A stretch of 64,000 nt of DNA from Taxillus chinensis (lineage: Eukaryota; Streptophyta; Magnoliopsida; Santalales; Loranthaceae), in the NCBI GenBank assembly GCA_023512835.1, contig CM042084.1, positions 48,469,609 to 48,533,608 of the forward strand, read 5' to 3'. The notes beneath the pieces were generated by a model that worked only from the letters and a program-made list of their open reading frames with translations, did not search any database and was not told where the DNA came from. Numbering within the stretch: the stretch's first letter is position 1; every line of letters begins with the position of its first letter. Position numbers and translations under genes: made by a program. This document shows positions 30,072 through 41,430 of the stretch, piece by piece.

Positions 30072-30380
30072 TCCTCTCCCCCTTAAGACTTTTCGTCCTC
30101 GAAAAGAAACAACATACAAGGAAAACAAACACAAGCTACCCATTTGCCACACGGCGAGCCACAACACCCAAATGGGTCACACAACATAACAGGACATCTC
30201 AAACACATTTTGCAATCGCAAAACACATCTCAATAAAAATACCGGTTTACAAGTAGAAATACAAATACACCAAATCATGAACTACAAGAAAACACATCAC
30301 TACAGAAGAAAAACACATCATTACACATGATTACTGACCACCTCCCACCCTTAAGATTGTTCGTCCTCGAACAACTCGGG
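30072..30380 (-). other. Tekay-2 polypurine tract, hairpins and 3' spacer
   Basis: Hairpin CTTTTCG-TCCT-CGAAAAG (plus-strand reading) at 30089-30106 next to the tract, and TTGTTCG-TCCT-CGAACAA at 30357-30374 at the pol end. Both pair perfectly. The spacer between holds no gene. Confidence 0.75.
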
Positions 30381-30793
30381 TGCTGCTCACGCATCACGGA
30401 CTCACGTTCCCATGTCTCCTCCTCAATGCCACGGTGCTGCCACAGCACGCGAACCAAAGGAATAGCATGACCATGCAAAAGCTTCTCCCGCCGATCGACG
30501 ATACGGATAGGGGCCTCAACAATGGACATGTCATCCTCAATGTCCAATGTCCCCCAATCGATCACATGAGTGGGGTCAGGATGATACTTCCTCAACTGGG
30601 ACACGTGGAACACATTGTGCACCCGACTCAATCGCGGGGGCAATGCTAACCGGTAAGCTACAAGCCCCACACGAGCTAGAACCTCAAATGGGCCAATGAA
30701 CCGGGGAGAGAGTTCGGAACCTCTCCCAAAGCGCCGATGTCCATGTCGTGGAGAGACACGGAGAAACACATGATCGCCCACAGAAAACTCCAA
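30275..30793 (-). pseudogene. pol: Tekay-2 integrase C-terminus and chromodomain
   Basis: Open for 172 codons: [53 protein letters not shown], then the chromodomain-like part with IRIVDRREKLL, IPLVRVLWQHRGIEEETWER. The last natural residues are lost by a one-base deletion near 30375, after which the frame runs into the spacer. This is the best-preserved chromodomain in the window and supports the Tekay/Del call. Confidence 0.82.
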
Positions 30794-30798
30794 AGGTC

Positions 30799-31759
30799 AC
30801 CGCCGCTGATCTGCATAAGATTTCTGTCGACTCTGGGCTGATAACAAGCGCTGATGAATTAACTTGACCTTTTCAGTAGCCTCTTGAACCAACTGTGGTC
30901 CCAAGAGAGCTGCCTCTCCTACCTAAGTCCAACACAAGGGTGAGCGGCACAGCCTCCCATACAATGCTTCAAAAGGGGCCATTCCAATGGATGCATGATA
31001 ACTGTTATTGTAGGCAAACTCCACCAAAGGAAGGTGAGTTGCCCATGAACCCCCGAAATCTATCACACAAGCCCTCAACATGTCCTCCATGGTCTGATTC
31101 GTCCTCTCAGTCTGACCGTTAGTCTCAGGGTGAAAGGCTATACTCAAGTGAAGCTTGGTCCCCATAGCCTCCAAAGAACCCGCCCAAAAACGGAAGTGAA
31201 CCTCGAATCCCGGTCGGAGACAACCGATGATGGTACGCTATGCGGTCTCACAATCTCGTTCATGTATAGCGACTTAAGGTCCCAATGGAGTCCTCGTCGC
31301 GAACAGAAGAAGGAAATGGGCCGACTTTGTGAGTCGATCCACAATCACCCAAATCATATCTTTCCTCCCTGTGGTGGGTGGAAGAACAGTCACGTAATCC
31401 ATCGCGATGTGGTCCCACTTCCACTCCGCTATGGGCAATGGCTGTAACATGCCCACCGGCCGTTGATGTTCTGCCTTCACCTGCTGACACGTGAGGCACC
31501 GCGAAACAAAGGCAGCCACATCGCGTTTCATCCCACGCCACCAAAAATGTCCCCGAAGCGCATGGTACATCTTCGTACCCCCCGGATGCACAGCAACTCT
31601 TGACTGGTGAAACTCCCGCATCACCTCATCCCTGAGAGAAGAAGCCACTACTAACCGCCCCTGAAAAGATAACTCATGCTCAGGACCCTCTGTCCGGTCC
31701 CCAGATAGCTCACCAGCCTCAATACGGGCACGGAGAACTTCACACTCAATGTCACCCAA
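30799..31759 (-). pseudogene. pol: Tekay-2 integrase core, frameshifted
   Basis: Zinc domain and first core part are open at 31274-31759 (VHPGGTKMYHALRGHFWW, CLTCQQVK, HIAMDYVTVLPP). The rest lies in 31144-31344 (VVSDRDSRF) and 30923-31174 (HPETNGQTERTNQTMEDML), so catalytic Asp, Asp and Glu are all present but in three frames. Confidence 0.82.
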
Positions 31760-31762
31760 CTG

Positions 31763-32410
31763 TCACTCCCGGACGCAGTGGTACAACTCAGGCACAACCA
31801 CCAAAGGACTCAGGACTGTCCCACCATCACGAACAACAGGCTGCAGCTGCAACATCGCCAACTGCTCCATCAGCTTCCACTCTCTCACGGCCACCTCAGC
31901 TTTCCCTTTCCTGCTCAACGCGTCGCCTACAACATTACCCTTGCCCGGGGTATAGGCGAGAGTAAAGTCAAAGGTCTGCAAATACTCTACCCATCTCCTC
32001 TGCCTCAAATTCAAGTCCTTCTGAGTAAAGATGTACTGAAGGCTCTTATGATCTAAGAACACCACAAACTTTTCCCCCAAAAGGTAATGTTGCCAACTCT
32101 TCAAGGCAAAGATGATAGCCGCCAACTCAAGATCATGGGTAGGGTAATTCTGCTCATGAGGCTTCAGCTGCCTTGACCCATAGGCTACCACACTGTGCTC
32201 CTGCATAAGCACACACCCCAAACCAACCCTGGATGCATCACAATATACCTCATATGGGATATCCTCCCGAGGTAACCTCAACACCGGTGCAGTGGTCAAA
32301 CGGGATTTGAGAGCCTCAAATCCCTGCTGACACTTGTCAGTCCACTCAAACTTCACTCCCTTCCGAGCCAATGTTGTCATAGGAGCTGCCAAACGGGAGA
32401 ATCCCTCCAC
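31763..32410 (-). CDS. pol: Tekay-2 RNase H segment (open, partial)
   Basis: 215 codons from the end of the connection ([20 protein letters not shown]) through RNase H ([67 protein letters not shown]) towards the integrase. The upstream end is cut by the solo LTR at 32425. SDH, usual at the third RNase H motif, reads LDH here. A stop at 31763 separates it from integrase. Confidence 0.85.
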   Translation of the reverse strand: MEGFSRLAAPMTTLARKGVKFEWTDKCQQGFEALKSRLTTAPVLRLPREDIPYEVYCDASRVGLGCVLMQEHSVVAYGSRQLKPHEQNYPTHDLELAAIIFALKSWQHYLLGEKFVVFLDHKSLQYIFTQKDLNLRQRRWVEYLQTFDFTLAYTPGKGNVVGDALSRKGKAEVAVREWKLMEQLAMLQLQPVVRDGGTVLSPLVVVPELYHCVRE

Positions 32411-32424
32411 GAAACGACGGTAGT

Positions 32425-34384
32425 TGTCACGCCCCGGATTTCCAACCCGAGGAGACCGGAACGTGACCCTCCCTTTACCCGGGTTTGGATAAAGGGGTAG
32501 GATACAACATACACTTCACACTTTATTTTCAGAGACAAAATCATATATTTATTGAGTCTAAACATAACAAATGTATCCAAAACATGCTTTTATCACATTA
32601 AACTCCACCTTACAATATCTCCCCACTGGGGTTACATCAACTCCCACAAAATAACATAAATGAAAGACAGTAAAGTAAATAAGGTCTTCCACCTTGGGGT
32701 CCCACCTAACACCTGTATGTTCCTAAAAGAAAACACAACATAGAGGGAGGGGTGAGCAACCATAGCTCAGTAGGGATCATGTCTCCCCAACCCATCCCAT
32801 GCTCCTAGCGTCTACATGAGGGTGTGTACAGGTGCAGTGTAGTGACAATAAGATATAAACAGGTTGTGTTCCACAATCACACGGCACACACATATCCACG
32901 ACCATACAAAGCTTAGCCATATAGGCTAACATATCCATGACCACTCAGGCTTAGCCACACGGTTAACATATCCATGGCCATATAGGGCTAGCCACACTGG
33001 CTAACATATCCACGGCCATATAGGCTTAGCCACACGGCTAACATATCCACGGCCACTCAGGCTTAGCCACACGGGCTAACATATCCACGGCCATGAAGCT
33101 TAGCCACACAGCTATCAGTTCGGTCCCAGGCTTCCACGACCACCGGGTTCCACAAACACAAGATACAAGGTCACACAGGCATTAAACCAAACACGTAGCA
33201 TACACACTTTCATAAGCATAATACCAAACACTTAGTTCGCACACCCAATCAGGCATAAAATCAAACACTTGACATGCGAGTCTTACTGTATTTTACCAAA
33301 CGCTTAACATGCATACATTCACAAACCCACAAACCCAGCCACACAGGCATATTATCAAACACATACTAGGCATATTCACACAGGCATTTTATCGAACACT
33401 TAATATGCACTAACCACCCAACTTCAGAAATGACACCAAAACGCCACTGAAGGCCAACATTCATATAGGAGGTCACACCTATATGAATTTACATATAAAT
33501 AATATAGCACTAACAATAGAAACTCGATAAATCCTCTACACAGGGCCTAACCCTAGAACAAACTAGGTGAGACAGAACCCCTACCTTAAAGAAGATCCTC
33601 CTTGCTCCCGCGCTAGACACCGTCCTCCCCATGCAAGACGCTCCGGCAGCAACCAGCAGTTCTCCTCCTTTCCCTCTCTCTAGCTCTTTCTCTCTCCACG
33701 ACGGCTATAGTGGCTGAAAAACCCCTAACCCTAGAACAAGGAGTCTCCTCATCCTTATATAGACCTCCCAGTATCAAAACGACGTAGCTTTGATTAAGTG
33801 AAACCCAAGATCAAAACGACGTAGTTTTGATTACACAAGCTACCACCTTCTCGCTTCCATACACGCCAAAAAATCCACAATTCCAACATAGTCCTTTGGG
33901 GAAAAATCATTAGAATGACAAAACCAAGGTAACCATGCAAAAACATGTTTGCACGCCAATTTGAACGCCAATTCCCCAATTGGCGTGCAGCTCCAAATGC
34001 ACTCAAACTTCACCCCAAGCCTCCTTGCATCTTGTAGAGGCCTGAGAAGCAAAAATATGCTTGCACGTGAAATGGGTGAATTCACGTGCAGCTCCAAATG
34101 CTCTGAAATTTTTGTGGTAGGTAGAGGACCTCATTCTAAGCAACTTTTGTTCTTGCACGCCAATTGTTTGAGGCCATCTACTATATCAAAAGTGAGCTCC
34201 AAAATCTGCCAAAACAGCTTAAAATCGCATGTATATGCATAACATCTTCCTAGGGCATAAATGTACATTATCACTTGTCACATGCACCTCCCAAAAGTTC
34301 CCTCTTGGGCTCATCTCTTACCTCAAACTTGTGCACCAATATCCAAGGTGTTTGTGGTTAACTTCTTACACACGGGTTATTACA
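32425..34384 (-). mobile_element. Solo Tekay-type LTR inserted in Tekay-2 pol (1960 bp)
   Basis: Plus-strand reading TGTCACGCCCCGG ... GGGTTATTACA, flanked by GTAGT at 32420-32424 and 34385-34389. Removing it with one GTAGT rejoins the reverse transcriptase/RNase H reading (FLGLAGYY to [10 protein letters not shown]). It holds six copies of a 37-39 bp repeat (ACATATCCACGGCCATATAG core) at about 32895-33115 and the U3 palindromes near 33775-33990. It most likely arose by recombination between the LTRs of a full element. Confidence 0.9.
32895..33115 (-). repeat. 37-39 bp tandem repeat in solo LTR
   Basis: Six units built on ACATATCCACGGCCATATAG and GCTTAGCCACACGGCT. It occupies the same LTR region as different minisatellites in the sister LTRs. 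Confidence 0.88.
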
Positions 34385-35100
34385 GTAGTACCCTGCCAAG
34401 CCAAGGAAACTGCGAATCTCGAAGACATTGGTTGGCCTTTCCCATGATGACACCGCCTCAATCTTGGCTGGGTCCACTCTAACCCCTTCAGCTGACACTA
34501 CGTGGCCAAGAAAATGGACCTCCTGTATCCAAAACTCGCATTTACCAAACTTAGCAAACAACCGCTGATCGCTCAAGGTTTGCAACATCTGTCAATGGGA
34601 TGTTCCACATGCTCCCTCTCGGTCTTGGAATATACCAAGATATCTTCTACAAACACCACCACGAACGAGTCTAAGTATGGGGCAAAGACTTGGTTCATCA
34701 AATGCATGAACACTGCTGGTGCATTAGTGAGCCCGAAAGGCATCACTACCTCATAGTGCCCATACCTGCACCGAAAAGCCGTCTTAGGGATGTCCTCCTC
34801 CCTAACCCTTAACTGGTGATACCCCGACCGTAGATCTATCTTGGAAAACTACCGGGCTCCACTCAACTGGTCAAACAGGTCATCGATCCGAGGCAACGGA
34901 TACTTGTTCTTCACAGTCACCAAATTCAACTTCCTATAGTCGATGCAAAGGCGTAGCGTGCCATCTGCCTTCTTTGCAAAGAGCACCGGAGCACCCTAAG
35001 GTGAGGTACTCGGTCTAATATACCCCTGGTCCACCAACTCCTCTATCTGCCGCTGAAGCTCCCTCAGCTCGGCTGGCCCCATACGATATCTTTACTTGGG
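34385..35100 (-). pseudogene. pol: Tekay-2 reverse transcriptase, broken and catalytically altered
   Basis: Blocks on the minus strand: [20 protein letters not shown] (34358-34588), [20 protein letters not shown] and FVEDILVYS near 34625-34700, and CRYGHYEV before it. The catalytic pair FIDD of Tekay-1 reads FVED here, replacing the first aspartate by glutamate. A stop interrupts the block at about 34850 and a small deletion lies near 34590. Confidence 0.8.
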
Positions 35101-35693
35101 AGATTGGACCAGTCCCGTACCAACTCAATGGTGAACTCTACACTCCTCTTAGGAGGTAAACTCCTCAACTGGTCAGGAAAGACATCCTGAAATTTGTCAA
35201 CAACAGCTGGCCATACCCTCTTCTCCACTTTCCCCTCCTCAGCAAAGGTCAGGGCTGCCAACCTGTGGGTAATGGCACCCCACTGATCTAACACTGGCCC
35301 AGCCCGACTCGCCTCATAGTCCCACTCCCCCTGCAGGGTGCAAGAGGTCCCTGCGGGTGTCACAAAGGATACACGCCGCCAGTAACAATCTATCTTGGCT
35401 TGGAAAGCTATAAGCCAATCCATACCCAAGATCAGATCAAATGTACGCAAGGGCATTACATGCAAGTCAAAACTTAGCTCCACATCTCCTATGGTTAACA
35501 CATAGTCACGGTAAACACGCCGCACCTCAACCATGCCTCCCATCGGAGACTCTACTGTTAGGGGTCTCTCTGCCTCAATACATGCTAACCCCAATCCCTC
35601 AATCAAAAGTTCAGCGACAAACGAACAAGATGCACCCGTATCAAAAAGTGCAAAAACATGCGTACGAGAGATTAAGAGGGTACCTCTAACCAC
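35064..35693 (-). CDS. pol: Tekay-2 protease and linker to reverse transcriptase (open, partial)
   Basis: 209 codons. Protease active site [14 protein letters not shown] at residues 16-29, then [19 protein letters not shown] (C-terminal protease motif), the linker [20 protein letters not shown] and the start of reverse transcriptase. The frame shifts at about residue 190 ([10 protein letters not shown]), where related copies read a [13 protein letters not shown] block. Confidence 0.85.
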   Translation of the reverse strand: MVRGTLLISRTHVFALFDTGASCSFVAELLIEGLGLACIEAERPLTVESPMGGMVEVRRVYRDYVLTIGDVELSFDLHVMPLRTFDLILGMDWLIAFQAKIDCYWRRVSFVTPAGTSCTLQGEWDYEASRAGPVLDQWGAITHRLAALTFAEEGKVEKRVWPAVVDKFQDVFPDQLRSLPPKRSVEFTIELVRDWSNLPSKDIVWGQPS

Positions 35694-35699
35694 CGATGG

Positions 35700-37096
35700 T
35701 CCTGCCCCACCCTCCGCTGGTGGAGGTGGTAGCTCAGCCTACTCCGGATACGTCGCCTCTAGCGCAAACACCCTCCTTTGGCTCGTGCCACTGGTCGGCT
35801 CACTCACTGGGCGCTTCCCACCAAGGCTGCCTCCAGCTTCAGTCTGCTGCCGCTCCGGCCTCCCCTGGGGTCGGGTCTGGTTGGATGCTGCCTGACTAGC
35901 CTGCCACTGACGAGCTGGTCTCTCTGCGGGTGCATGGAAACTGGCATCACTCCTTGTGCTGGATGTCATGCCTCCAACTCCCCTGTTGCCACTCCGGCAA
36001 ACCCGGCTCAGATGGCCCTCTCGTCCACAACTATGGCATTTCCAGTCCTTCTTTGGACACTCCCTCCTAAAGTGGCCTTACTCCCCACAGCAATGACAAA
36101 CGCTGGGGAGACCTCCAACCGGACCTCCCTGTCTGCCACCGCCAAAGCTAGACCTCCCTGGGTTCACCAATGTTTGTCCCCTGCTGCGGAAGGAACTACT
36201 ATCTCTCTCCTCAGTCTTAGGCCTCTTGGACCCCGAATCGCGTTCAGACCCACCTTGCAACTGGCGACCCTGATGGACCTACCTCCCATCCTCCAGCTCC
36301 CTCTCAGCTATACGTGCTATCTCAACAACCACAGCATAGGTCCTCAAACGCAGAATCGCCACCCTCTGCCTAAGAGCTGGCCTAAGACCCAAAGTGAACT
36401 TGTGGGCCTTCAGGTCCTCCTTTGCCCGGTCTCGGGGGCAAACCTACTCGAGCTCCGGAACTCCCGCTCATACTCAGGCACCGTCTTTGATCCTTGCTTC
36501 GTACCAAATTCTTCTCTGTTCTGCCATCTCAAAGATTCCGGGAAGAACTCATCATGGAAGAGCTGTAGAAACTCCTCCCAAAACATGAACCGCACCGCAC
36601 GGCTCCCGCAACACTCAACCACTACTCCGAGCATTCCCCTCCAGTGCCGAATGGCCGGTCTCACCTTATCCTCCTCCCGGGTAGGAGAAAGGAAAACACA
36701 TGCTCGATCCGCCTCGACCAGGTGCTCGACTAACACTAGGTCCTCCTCCCCTTTAAATCGTGGAGGTTGTTCCTTTCAGAACCGTGTCACCACGTCATCC
36801 TCTGCACGAGTCGGTATACCACGCGGAGAACCCTCACGCTCCCGGGGTAGCTCCCCTGCTGGTGGTGGCGGTGGGGGTGGCACCACCTGCTGTGCCGCCA
36901 TCTCACGGCGCACCTCCTCCCGGACTTCTTGTCGGATACCCTCCCTTAGCTCTTGGACTTCCAGCCAGATGCCTTCTCGCAGCTGCGCTAGCAATAGTGC
37001 ATGTCCTCCAACGGACTGCCCCGCACCCGAGCCCTCATGGGCAGATGACTCATCAGCCACTGCCCCGGACGCACGCGTCACTCTCCTCGGTGGCAT
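35700..37096 (-). pseudogene. gag: Tekay-2 Gag with two zinc knuckles, frameshifted
   Basis: Starts MPPRRVTRASGAVADESSAH at 37096, with a proline run (VVPPPPPPPAGELP) and a coiled stretch before it. Capsid blocks lie at 36410-36736 (WEEFLQLFHDEFFPESLRW). Near 36020-36110 two CCHC knuckles are readable, CHCCGE-stop-GHFRRECP and CHSCGREGHLSRVC; the first is broken by TAA. Several frame changes. Confidence 0.82.
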
Positions 37097-37550
37097 TCTT
37101 ACTATAAGAAGTAAGAAGCACAAACGTCAGAACGCGTTCGTCAGTTATCGGTTTTCACTACCTCTACCCCACTATCAAGTCAAGTAGTACATGGCATCAC
37201 ACATACACGTTGCACCAATCAACATTGCACACAGTTCAAATAAACAAGGTACTTCAAGTAAAATCAGAGTTGCATAGTTCACACCTTATCACATTAGTCA
37301 CATTTTTCTTATCACAATTACAATTTTTAACAAGTATCCACACCTTCACATACAACAACCAATGCAACTAGTGCCCTAATGTCAATGCATGCAAATCCTA
37401 CCTTAGGTCTGGACTACCCCAAGTACACCTTAGAGGCTCCAAGAGGACCGTGTTGATCAGGCACGTCCCTCCAGGTTCCTCCAAAAGGACTCAAGATAAC
37501 CAGATCCGCCCACTACCCTAGGCCAACTAGACCATGCTCTGATACCATAT
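37097..37550 (-). other. Tekay-2 leader and primer binding site
   Basis: Untranslated leader without a gene. On the minus strand TGGTATCAGAGCATGGT (plus-strand 37531-37547) is the tRNA-iMet primer site, three bases from the LTR end. Confidence 0.82.
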
Positions 37551-39382
37551 TGTCACGCCCCGGATTTCCAACCCGAGGAGACCGGAACGTGACCCTCCCT
37601 TTACCCAAGTTGGATAAAGGGGTTAGAATACAACATACACTTCACACTTTATATTCGGAGACCAATCTTATATTTATTGAGTCCAAGCATAACAAATGTG
37701 TCCAAAACATGCTTTTATTACATTAAACTCCACATTACAATATCTCCCCATTGGGGTTACAAAGCTTACACAAAAAACAGCATAACTCAAATAATAATAA
37801 GCAAGCCACAAGCAAGACTTCCACCTTGGTGTTCCCACCTAACGCCCGTAGGTTCCCTGTAAAGAAAACAACATGGTAGGAGGGGTAAGCAACCACAACT
37901 CAAGTAGGGATCATGTCTCCCGAACCCATCCCATGCTCCTAATATCTACATGCCATGTGTACAAGTCTGCCGTGCCGTGATACAATTATTTCACCAGATA
38001 TAATAACGGGACCATAGCAACAAATACAATCACACAGTGCTGGTACATAAACATTCCCAGGCTTCCACAGCCACCAGGTTCCAAGAGCTGTCCCAGGCTT
38101 CCACACCACCGGGTTCCAAGAACGGTCCCAGGCTTCCACGGCCACCGGGTTCCAAGAACAGTCCCAAGGCTTCCACGACCACCGGGTTCCACAAAACACA
38201 AAGACACATAGCCACACATAGTCACACAGACATAACATCAAACACTTAGCATGTATAGCCTCACAGGTATAAAACAAAATAATTGGTGTGCATAACTTCA
38301 CCGACACAACATCGAACATGTAGCGTGCATACTTTCACCAGGCTCATGAACCCGGCCAGACAGGCATTTTCTCAAACATGTAACAGGCATGTCACATAGG
38401 CATTTTATCGAACACTTTACATGCATCACACTAACACCATAAACACACCAAAAACGCCATTGAGGGCCAACATCCATATAGGAGATCATACCTATATGGA
38501 TTTACATATAAATATTATAGCATTAACAATAGAAACCTTACAAAACATCCACATAGGGCCTAACCCCAGGAATAGACCAGGAAAGACAGAACCCCTACCT
38601 ATAAGAAAATGTATCACCACAAGCAACGATCCTGCTCCCACGGCGAACGTCGTCTGCCTCGAGGAACACCACAGCAAAGATGGCCGAACTCTCCTCTCTC
38701 TCTCCCACTCTCTGCGACCTGGTGCGGTGGAAGAAGAGAACCCTAAACCTAAAAGAAGAGGGCTCCTCATCCTTATATAGACCTCCCACTATCAAAACGA
38801 CGTAGTTTTGATTAAGTGAAAAGCCAGCATCAAACGACGTAGTTTTGATGGAACAAGCTACAACCTTCCCGCATCCATACACGCCAAAGTATCCACAATT
38901 CCAACATGGTCCTTTGGGAAAAGATGATTAGAATGACAAAACCAAGGTAACCATGCAAAAACATGTTTGCACGCCAATTTGAACGCCAATTCCCCAATTG
39001 GCGTGCAGCTCCAAATGCACTCAAACTTTACCCCAAGCCTCCTTGCACCATGTAAAAGACATCCATGCAATAAAAACCTTGCACGCCAAATGGGTCCAAT
39101 TCACGTGCATGTCCGTTTGGCCTGAAACTTCTGTGGTAGATAGAAGACATCATTCTAAGAATCTTTTGGTCTGCACACCAATTCATCTGAGCCCATCTAC
39201 TAGGTCAAGATCTAGAAAGTTCCCATTCAGAAGGCAAGACTGACTAACTCAAAACACGGGTCCTTACATCCAAGGTGTTTTAGCTAAAGTGTGTGGGAAG
39301 GAAACTCCCTAAAACCCAACAATTTCCACTCACAAGGCATCTATGGTTAACTTCGTACATACCACAAACACGGGTCATTACA
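37551..39382 (-). repeat. Tekay-2 5' LTR (1832 bp)
   Basis: Almost the same as 28241-30071, with the same 114-bp outer start, 36-bp repeats at 38055-38200, and U3 palindromes near 38775-39010. Confidence 0.9.
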
Positions 39383-39384
39383 TC

Positions 39385-39888
39385 CCGAGATAGCCCAGCC
39401 CATACCCGTCACAAGAATTTTGTCCGCTTTGGCCAACCAGTCTTGGGCCTCGCCCTCATGGCCTGCTCCGCACGGTTTTGTCTTTGGGCCTCGCCCAAAA
39501 CGCGTCCCTGTGAGGTGAGGTATCCATCCCCTCCTATAAGGCGGACTTTGTTCTCCTCACCAAGCAATGTGGAACTAAGACCCACTCATGGGTCATTACA
39601 ATCCACGTCCCTTAGGAGGCCCACGTCCCCGTGTCACCATGGCACACCGCTCCGGGTCTGGCTCTGATACCACCGAGATAGCCCAGCCCATACCCGTCAC
39701 AAGAATTTTGTCCGCTTTGGCCAACCAGTCTTGGGCCTCACCCTCATGGCCTGCTCCGCACGGTTTTGTCTTTGGGCCTCGCCCAAAACGTGTCCCTGTG
39801 TGGTGAGGTATCCATCCCCTCCTATAAGGCGGACTTTGTTCTCCTCACCAAGCAATGTGGGACTAACACCCACTCATGGGTCATTACA
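39385..39888 (-). mobile_element. TRIM-like miniature LTR retrotransposon (504 bp)
   Basis: Two 216-bp direct repeats (39385-39600 and 39673-39888) around 72 bp. On the minus strand each repeat starts TGTAATGACCCATGAGTGGG. The internal part starts with TGGTATCAGAGCC (39672-39660), a tRNA-iMet primer site directly against the repeat. By eye the repeats differ at about five positions. No coding capacity. The inner repeat ends read CTATCTCGG rather than CA, which is unusual. It sits two bases from the Tekay-2 LTR and is followed by CCCAT. Confidence 0.8.
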
Positions 39889-39893
39889 CCCAT

Positions 39894-40521
39894 CCCCTGA
39901 CATTCCGCATTTTCGGTGGCAGGAAGTCGATCTGTCGAGATGGACATCATGGCGCACGAGCACAGTAATCTTAATATATCTCTCACGCACTTAACGACAA
40001 AAATGTGAGTTTAATCTCTCTCTCAAAAGAAGGAAACACACAGTACACAAGAAAATGGCTCTGACACACTTGATATAAACAATCCTTTACAGAACCTATC
40101 AAGAGTGAGCGAGTTCCAACAACTAAGAGAGTGTAACTCTGTGAGAAAAACTGAAGAAGTGTTGTGCGCCGTGTTGAACCAAGAACGAGATTAATCTCTC
40201 TAATAATTAAGAACCTTTTGTTCATCAAAGATCCAGCGCTTTCAAAAAGTCTAATCTCTGTGTTATCTTCCAAACGTCGATCTATCCTAAACCGTCACTT
40301 TCACAACTGAGATCTGTTAAGAAAAGAATTTTTATCTTTATCTCAGTTTTGTCTGATAGTTCATGATCATTCACGATATCACTCATACATTGTTGTCATC
40401 TTCTACATAAATACTTCCATCAGAATCATCTGTAGACCAATCCAGAACCAGCTAACAATCTAGCTTCCGCAAATGAAGAAAGTCTACTCACCCCCCCTCT
40501 AGACGCACTTTGGGACCTACA
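39894..40521 (+). repeat. Sirevirus-A 3' LTR, segment 4 (LTR end)
   Basis: Starts CCCCTGACATTCCGC and ends CACTTTGGGACCTACA at 40521. About 88% identical by eye to the reverse-strand LTR near 45200-44605. It joins directly to minus-strand integrase sequence. Confidence 0.85.
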
Positions 40522-41430
40522 TCTTCCATTGGTTTTGTTGTAGTGGGATTATCTGTGTCTTGGTCTTCTACAATAACAATGTCCAGCACTTCATTTATAT
40601 TTGGGTCTCCTTTCTGCATTCCATGGTTAGTCTCATCAAAAGAAACATGAATGGACTCTTCAACAACTTTGGTTCTTCTATTAAATACGCGATAAGCCTT
40701 GCTAGTCATGGAATATCCAACAAGATATCCATCATCTAATTTGGCATCAAACTTGTTCAGGTAATCCTTGCCATTGTTCAGAATGTAGCAAGTACACCCA
40801 AAGATCCTTAGGTGACCAATGTTTGCTCTCCTTCCCTTCCATAACTCATAGGGTGTTTTCATGGCTCGTTTGTTAATTAGATTTCTGATTTGTACATAAC
40901 AAGCGGTGGCAAACTTGACCCATGGGATTTTGGGAACCCGAGCTCTTGTCAACATGGTTCTAGTCGCTTCAACTAATGTTCGATTCTTTCTTTCAGCCAC
41001 TCCATTTTGTTGTGGAGTTCTTGGTGCTGAGAAATTATGCTCGATACCATGTTCAATACAAAACTTTAACATATTAGAAAATTCAAATTCCTTGCCATGA
41101 CCGCTACGAATGTACTTAATAGAAAGACTCTTAACATTTGTGACCCAATTGAAGAGTTCAACAAGATTCTCAAATGTTTCGGTTTTGTTTTTGAGAAACA
41201 TGACCCATGTGTATCTGGTGTAGTCATCTACTACTACAAGAAAGTATCATGCACCAAATAAGGAAAACACATTTATTGGTCCACATAGATCCATGTGCGG
41301 AAGTTCGAGTGGTTATGTGATTGAGGTTTTATCTACACTCTTAAAAGAATGTTTAAGTTGCTTACCCAGTGACAATCCCTACAAGGGTGTTCTTTCTCAT
41401 AAACATGCTTTGGTAAGCCCTAAACTAATT
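40522..41430 (-). pseudogene. pol: Sirevirus-C integrase, 3'-truncated
   Basis: The open part from 41201 has FENLVELFNWVTNVKSLSIK, IRSGHGKEFEFSNML, FSAPRTPQQNGVAERKNRTL and VEATRTMLTRARVPKIPWV. The second catalytic position reads RSGHGKEF, with Gly where RSDHGTEF has Asp in Sirevirus-B, so it is probably inactive. The Glu of GVAERKNRTL is present. KAYRVFNRRTKVVEESIHVS marks the copia integrase C-terminus. The frame enters the opposed LTR after residues about TTKPMEDV. Confidence 0.83.

Larger units (their letters stand above)
28241..39382 (-). mobile_element. Tekay-2: minus-strand Ty3/gypsy chromovirus with nested solo LTR
   Basis: 3' LTR 28241-30071, polypurine tract (complement of AAGGGGGAGAGGA) at 30072-30085, pol, Gag start at 37096, primer site at 37531-37547, 5' LTR 37551-39382. 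About 9.2 kb without the solo LTR at 32425-34384. LTR pair very similar, so young. The left flank CCCAT matches the base run after the adjacent TRIM (39889-39893), not the base run right after this LTR, so the insertion footprint covers Tekay-2 plus TRIM together. Confidence 0.9.
7741..40521 (+). mobile_element. Sirevirus-A (Ty1/copia): 3' ORF and 3' LTR, with three nested insertions
   Basis: Only the right-hand part survives: a long degenerate ORF with a C48 peptidase domain (7840-10822), repeated polypurine tracts (10951-11196), then a 3' LTR starting TGTTGGAAATATAGG at 11197. The LTR is split into 11197-11292, 13682-14184, 27549-28240 and 39894-40521 (total about 1919 bp) by three insertions with 5-bp target duplications TCGTA, CGGAG and CCCAT. 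Removing the insertions gives a sequence that follows the uninterrupted LTR at 44605-46584 (reverse strand) across all three joins. That LTR is followed by a primer site and Sirevirus-type Gag, which assigns this family. Confidence 0.85.

Noticed and set aside
35778..37187. 469-codon plus-strand ORF
   Set aside because: It is antisense to Tekay-2 Gag, rich in Ser, Pro, Arg and Leu as expected from the complement of GC-rich Gag codons, and has no domain.
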